Part shown: piece after piece, positions 61,705 to 64,000 of the stretch | Layout of the letters: each line of letters opens with the position of its first letter | How positions within the stretch are numbered: the stretch's first letter is position 1 | Source of the DNA: Akkermansiaceae bacterium UBA4589 | GTDB lineage: Bacteria; Verrucomicrobiota; Verrucomicrobiia; Verrucomicrobiales; Akkermansiaceae | DNA length: 64,000 nucleotides | Direction: 5' to 3' | Assembly: GCA_002387565.1 (NCBI GenBank) | Contig: DGJT01000018.1 | Span: 22,879 to 86,878 of the forward strand | Position numbers and translations under genes: made by a program | The notes under the pieces: model-generated | What the model was told of the DNA's origin: nothing | Databases searched by the model: none | The model's input: the letters and a program-made list of their open reading frames with translations, nothing else

Positions 61705-61806
61705 CTTTTAGCGAACTTTTGCTTAGTTTAAAACTGCCGTAGTGCTCATGAATTTCTTTATTCACTGCGCTCTACGATTTTTCACTAAACAAAATTTCAT
61801 CTAAAA
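61705..61806 (+). repeat. Structured 3' element, copy D (after lysS)
   Basis: This 102-base copy has outer ends CTTTTAG and CTAAAA, a paired change relative to CTTTTGG/CCAAAA. The middle stem uses different bases (GAACTTTTGCTTAGT against ACTAAACAAAATTTC, 13 of 15 paired). The inner stem is CGTAG (61738-61742) and CTACG (61772-61776), and the apex is TGAAT/ATTCA. It starts ten bases after the lysS stop. Confidence 0.87.
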
Positions 61807-61808
61807 CC

Positions 61809-61823
61809 GCTCACTACGTGAGC
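61809..61823. repeat. Short palindrome GCTCAC-TAC-GTGAGC
   Basis: A six-base-pair hairpin with TTT after it, two bases downstream of repeat copy D. It may be a terminator on the plus strand. The remaining 170 bases before the glutaredoxin gene are AT-rich with no recognised feature. Confidence 0.4.
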
Positions 61824-61994
61824 TTTAAAAGCTGCTTTTCATTTCAACTCTATTTCAAAAATACAAACCTTATTTAGAAAATTTATTAAGTTTACAAAAC
61901 CAGTCTTTTTCTGACAAAATCTCAGTAAAATTAACACGTGAATAGTCAGTGTTGACGATTATTCATCAGAACTATATTTAATCAAACAAAAATT

Positions 61995-62351
61995 ATGAGT
62001 GAACTTACTATTACTTGTTATCTTAAAACCCATTGTGGTTGGAGCGAAGGCGTACGTGCTATTCTTAAGAAATACGGTTTAGCCTATGAGGAAAAAGACA
62101 TTATCATCAACCCTGCTTTTCGCTGGGAAATGGAACAAAAGAGTGAGCAGAGACTCTCACCTTGTGTCGAAGTCAATGGTGAAATGCTAGCTGATATTTC
62201 AGGCGAAGAACTTGAAACATGGTTAGTTGAGCAAAAACTTATCGAATACAAAGACGAGGAGGCAGAAGCCCCAACCAATTCATCATGCACACCAGAAGTG
62301 CACGCAGCGAAAGCCGCAGCTGCTAAAGCAGCTAGAGAGCAACAAGCTTAA
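61995..62351 (+). CDS. Glutaredoxin-like protein with monothiol CGWS site
   Basis: The first 80 residues are a glutaredoxin/thioredoxin-like fold. ITCYLKTHCGWSEGVRAIL has Cys13 in a CGWS site (monothiol, no second Cys), and SEQRLSPCVEVNGEML carries the conserved cis-proline region. A Glu/Ala-rich tail of about 35 residues includes one further Cys (NSSCTPEVHAAKAAAAK). The sequence resembles small Grx-like proteins of unknown substrate. It lies 24 bases upstream of ruvA and may share its transcript. Confidence 0.75.
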   Translation: MSELTITCYLKTHCGWSEGVRAILKKYGLAYEEKDIIINPAFRWEMEQKSEQRLSPCVEVNGEMLADISGEELETWLVEQKLIEYKDEEAEAPTNSSCTPEVHAAKAAAAKAAREQQA

Positions 62352-62375
62352 TCTTTGGCTTACCCATAACTAGAG

Positions 62376-62975
62376 ATGATATCTAGAATCAAAGGCCAAG
62401 TGCTCAGAGCCCTACCTAATAAATTAGAGGTATGGGTCAGCCCAGGCATGGCTCTGGATTGCATTATCCCTATATCAACCTATGACTCTCTCATGCCAGT
62501 TGAGGGAGCTCAGGTAGAGTTACACACTCACCTTGTCTTCAAGGAGACCCAGCAAGCCCTCTTTGGCTTTGCGACAGAAGAGGAGAAAGAACTCTTCCTG
62601 CTTCTCGTCAACCGAGTCAGTGGAGTGGGGCCCTCAGTTGCCATGGCGATTCTAAGCGGCATGAAAGTTTTAGATTTTAAGCAAGCTGTTAGCCAAAACG
62701 ATATTGCCACTATTTCAACCATCAAGGGCCTCGGTAAAAAAACTGCTGAACGCATCGTAGTAGAGCTCAAAGACAAAATTAAAGTTGCTGAAATCTGGCA
62801 GGCTCAAAGCGACGCCACATCCAGCGCAGACGGAAACAGCATCCTCCAAGATGCTCAAGCAGCCCTCATAGCCCTAGGGCTCAAATCCGCCGATGCACAA
62901 AAAGCTGTGCAGAAAGCCTTCAAGAATAACCCGGAGGCAACTATCGACGACCTCATTCGGGAGTCTTTACGCTAA
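62376..62975 (+). CDS. ruvA: Holliday junction branch migration protein RuvA
   Basis: RuvA binds four-way junctions and with RuvB drives branch migration in recombination repair. The 199-residue protein has an N-terminal OB domain (IKGQVLRALPNKLEVWV). Two helix-hairpin-helix motifs follow: LVNRVSGVGPSVAMAIL (near 83-99) and IATISTIKGLGKKTAERIVV (near 109-128). Domain III for RuvB binding covers about 155-199. Length is standard. ruvB and ruvC are not in the window. Confidence 0.96.
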   Translation: MISRIKGQVLRALPNKLEVWVSPGMALDCIIPISTYDSLMPVEGAQVELHTHLVFKETQQALFGFATEEEKELFLLLVNRVSGVGPSVAMAILSGMKVLDFKQAVSQNDIATISTIKGLGKKTAERIVVELKDKIKVAEIWQAQSDATSSADGNSILQDAQAALIALGLKSADAQKAVQKAFKNNPEATIDDLIRESLR

Positions 62976-62998
62976 TTGCTGGCGTAGTTTATCTCACC

Positions 62999-63041
62999 TC
63001 ATCTGCTTCGTTCTTTAAGGTTCGCAGTAGGTTTCTACAGC
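62999..63041 (-). repeat. Second repeat family, copy 2
   Basis: Read on the minus strand: GCTGTAGAAA, CCTACTGC and a final GCAGATGA, matching copy 1 at 58648. It lies 24 bases after ruvA. Confidence 0.35.
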
Positions 63042-63149
63042 TTCACCTTAAACGCCTCACATCTCAGGCAAGCTAAACAACTATAATGAGGCTCTAATTA
63101 CTTGAAATATAAATTGACTAGATAGAGTAAGTCTAATTATTGTAATTAG

Positions 63150-63173
63150 ATGGAGGCAAAAAAAATTATGTAA
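63150..63173 (+). promoter_or_regulatory. Upstream ATG with A8 tract, possible frameshift start region of the next gene
   Basis: ATG at 63150 opens ATG GAG GCA AAA AAA ATT ATG TAA, which stops at once. Eight A's occupy 63158-63165, and A AAA AAA is the canonical -1 slippery pattern. One extra A, or a -1 shift on it, would join this ATG to the frame of the lipoprotein, adding a signal segment rich in Lys then Phe/Leu/Ile. Confidence 0.5.
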
Positions 63174-63208
63174 ATAACGCTCAGTACCTATTTTTTTTCA
63201 TTTTAATA

Positions 63209-63721
63209 ATGTTTTTTGTGGGGTGCTCTAAAACTCAACATACCTTAGTTAAAGACGCTATAGGTAATGATGTTTTAGTTAAAGAGTATCCACCGCAATG
63301 TGGTTCAGCACATTTTAAAATATCAGACAAGCCGCCGCAACCTTATTTGGACTACCTTCAATCTTTTAAAACGTGGAATAAAGAAGCTTTTCCACCAGTT
63401 CCCTATGGAATGATTAAGTTTGAGTCTAAGGACTCTTTAATTGAATGGCTTAAGACTACGCAAAAGCCTCTTAGTGTATGGGCTGGAAAAACAAAAATAA
63501 GCCTACCTATTTCTGACAAGAGCGAAGGTGGGCAGGTGAAAACTGCAGATTATTGGATTTATGTTATTTGGCAGTCAAAAAAAACTAAAGACAAGTTGCC
63601 TCAATTAGGAGAGTTATGGCAAGATTCAGAGCCTGTTATGTATGCCTTAGTACATCGTCCATATAATCCTGAGCTATTTAAAAAGGCTATGGAGTATCAT
63701 TCTAAAAAGAGAAAAAAATAG
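63209..63721 (+). CDS. Putative lipoprotein, function unknown, start uncertain
   Basis: From the first in-frame ATG (63209) the 170-residue product starts MFFVGCSK, with a lipobox-like cysteine but only five residues before it and no positive charge. Upstream in the same frame the DNA encodes KKNYVNNAQYLFFFILI, an ideal lipoprotein signal, but no in-frame start codon is available before a TAA. An ATG at 63150 would be joined by a -1 frameshift in an A8 tract. The body is hydrophilic with no recognised domain (for example ADYWIYVIWQSKKTKD). It may be a phase-variable gene, a frameshifted gene or a sequencing artefact. Confidence 0.6.
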   Translation: MFFVGCSKTQHTLVKDAIGNDVLVKEYPPQCGSAHFKISDKPPQPYLDYLQSFKTWNKEAFPPVPYGMIKFESKDSLIEWLKTTQKPLSVWAGKTKISLPISDKSEGGQVKTADYWIYVIWQSKKTKDKLPQLGELWQDSEPVMYALVHRPYNPELFKKAMEYHSKKRKK

Positions 63722-63802
63722 AATTCAAAGCCAAAGCTGTTAATGCATAGTAAAACTGAAGTATTTTCGCAATTATTACCCCTTAATTTTTCAGGAATTT
63801 TT

Positions 63803-63816
63803 CCCTTTGCAAAGGG
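63803..63816. repeat. REP-like palindrome CCCTTTGCAAAGGG
   Basis: A perfect 14-base palindrome within a longer imperfect inverted region (ACCCCTTAATT on the left, GGGATAATTGGGA on the right). The pattern resembles widespread REP-type palindromes made by REP-associated transposases. No transposase gene is near. Confidence 0.45.
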
Positions 63817-63876
63817 GATAATTGGGAGGTGTTTTGAGGGTGTTAAAAAAAAGTGAAAAAAGAATGAAAAAACAAG

Positions 63877-63905
63877 TTGACGCATTTAGGTTTCTCGTGT
63901 AGAAC
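63877..63905 (+). promoter_or_regulatory. Strong sigma-70 promoter with A-tract UP element, probably for an rRNA operon
   Basis: TTGACG (63877-63882), a 17-base spacer and TAGAAC (63900-63905) form a near-consensus promoter. Immediately upstream are phased A-tracts (63845-63875), typical of an UP element. About 95 bases of GC-richer leader follow to the window end, with no open start codon used by a gene. This resembles rRNA promoters; the gene itself is outside the window. Confidence 0.6.
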
Positions 63906-64000
63906 ATTGCTCCCTTCGAGGAGCGGCCAGCTGCAAAAGCGAGCCTGACTGAGAATGGGTTTTTTAAAACAAGTTGTTTGAGATAAAGATATTTCAGGTA

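Noticed and set aside
1..64000. Prophage, insertion sequences, toxin-antitoxin or defence islands
   Set aside because: I scanned for transposase, integrase, nuclease-helicase and toxin motifs and found none; gene content is housekeeping and respiratory.

Overview
The window is about 64 kb of AT-rich bacterial chromosome (roughly 40% GC by eye), densely packed with chromosomal genes on both strands. No phage, transposase, CRISPR array or plasmid gene was found. Three traits suggest a PVC-superphylum bacterium, most likely Lentisphaerota or Verrucomicrobiota. First, there is a complete Alternative Complex III (actABCDEF) fused to an oxidase operon. Second, there is a small secreted SHD1-like protein. 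Third, almost no start codon has a Shine-Dalgarno sequence; starts are preceded by A/T-rich tails such as TTTATTATG. This placement is inference: the 16S gene is not in the window, although an rRNA-type promoter sits at its right edge.

Layout. 1-2.5 kb: end of a tRNA 2'-O-methyltransferase (trmL), DAHP synthase, a bidirectional terminator, then rbfA and a LysM protein on the minus strand. 2.5-7.2 kb: a minus-strand envelope cluster of ExbB, ExbD, a large periplasmic TPR protein and a membrane-anchored coiled-coil protein. 7.2-11.3 kb: lipoprotein MsrB, SulP transporter, LptF/G-type permease and DoxX. 11.4-16.3 kb: an ArgA-like N-acetylglutamate synthase, rpoA-rplQ away from the other ribosomal genes, pheA and a lytic transglycosylase. 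16.4-21 kb: tRNA-Gly and an exopolysaccharide export set (beta-barrel, Wzz/tyrosine kinase, Wza-like).

21.1-37.7 kb is the centrepiece, a single plus-strand respiratory operon. It contains actABCDEF, a small membrane protein, a CcoN-like protein that has lost nearly all heme and copper ligands, CcoO-like and CcoP-like cytochromes c, an intact A-type oxidase subunit I, a subunit III with an insertion of about 345 residues, subunit IV, two small membrane proteins and CuA subunit II. Electrons should flow from menaquinol through ActB/C/F to ActA/E hemes, then cytochrome c, CuA and subunit I. The degenerate CcoN/O/P module looks like a structural or electron-bridging add-on.

38-47.6 kb: ClC channel, then minus-strand M16 protease, ispD, yqeY, M23 peptidase, DUF3108 protein, exonuclease, HisJ-type phosphatase, an orphan SecD-P1-like protein and transaldolase. 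47.7-57.5 kb: orphan OppF-type ATPase, lipoprotein, uncharacterised protein, STAS/RsbU pair, grpE, sucA-sucB and a WalJ-type hydrolase. 57.5-64 kb: small secreted proteins, Nudix, PPK2, lysS, a glutaredoxin-like protein, ruvA, a lipoprotein whose signal peptide is out of frame behind an A8 tract, and an rRNA-type promoter.

The most novel non-coding signal is a family of 101-103 base structured elements. Four full copies and one partial copy were found. Each full copy lies 8-10 bases after the stop codon of a plus-strand gene (coxB, clcA, walJ-like, lysS). Paired changes preserve the same nested hairpin in all four.
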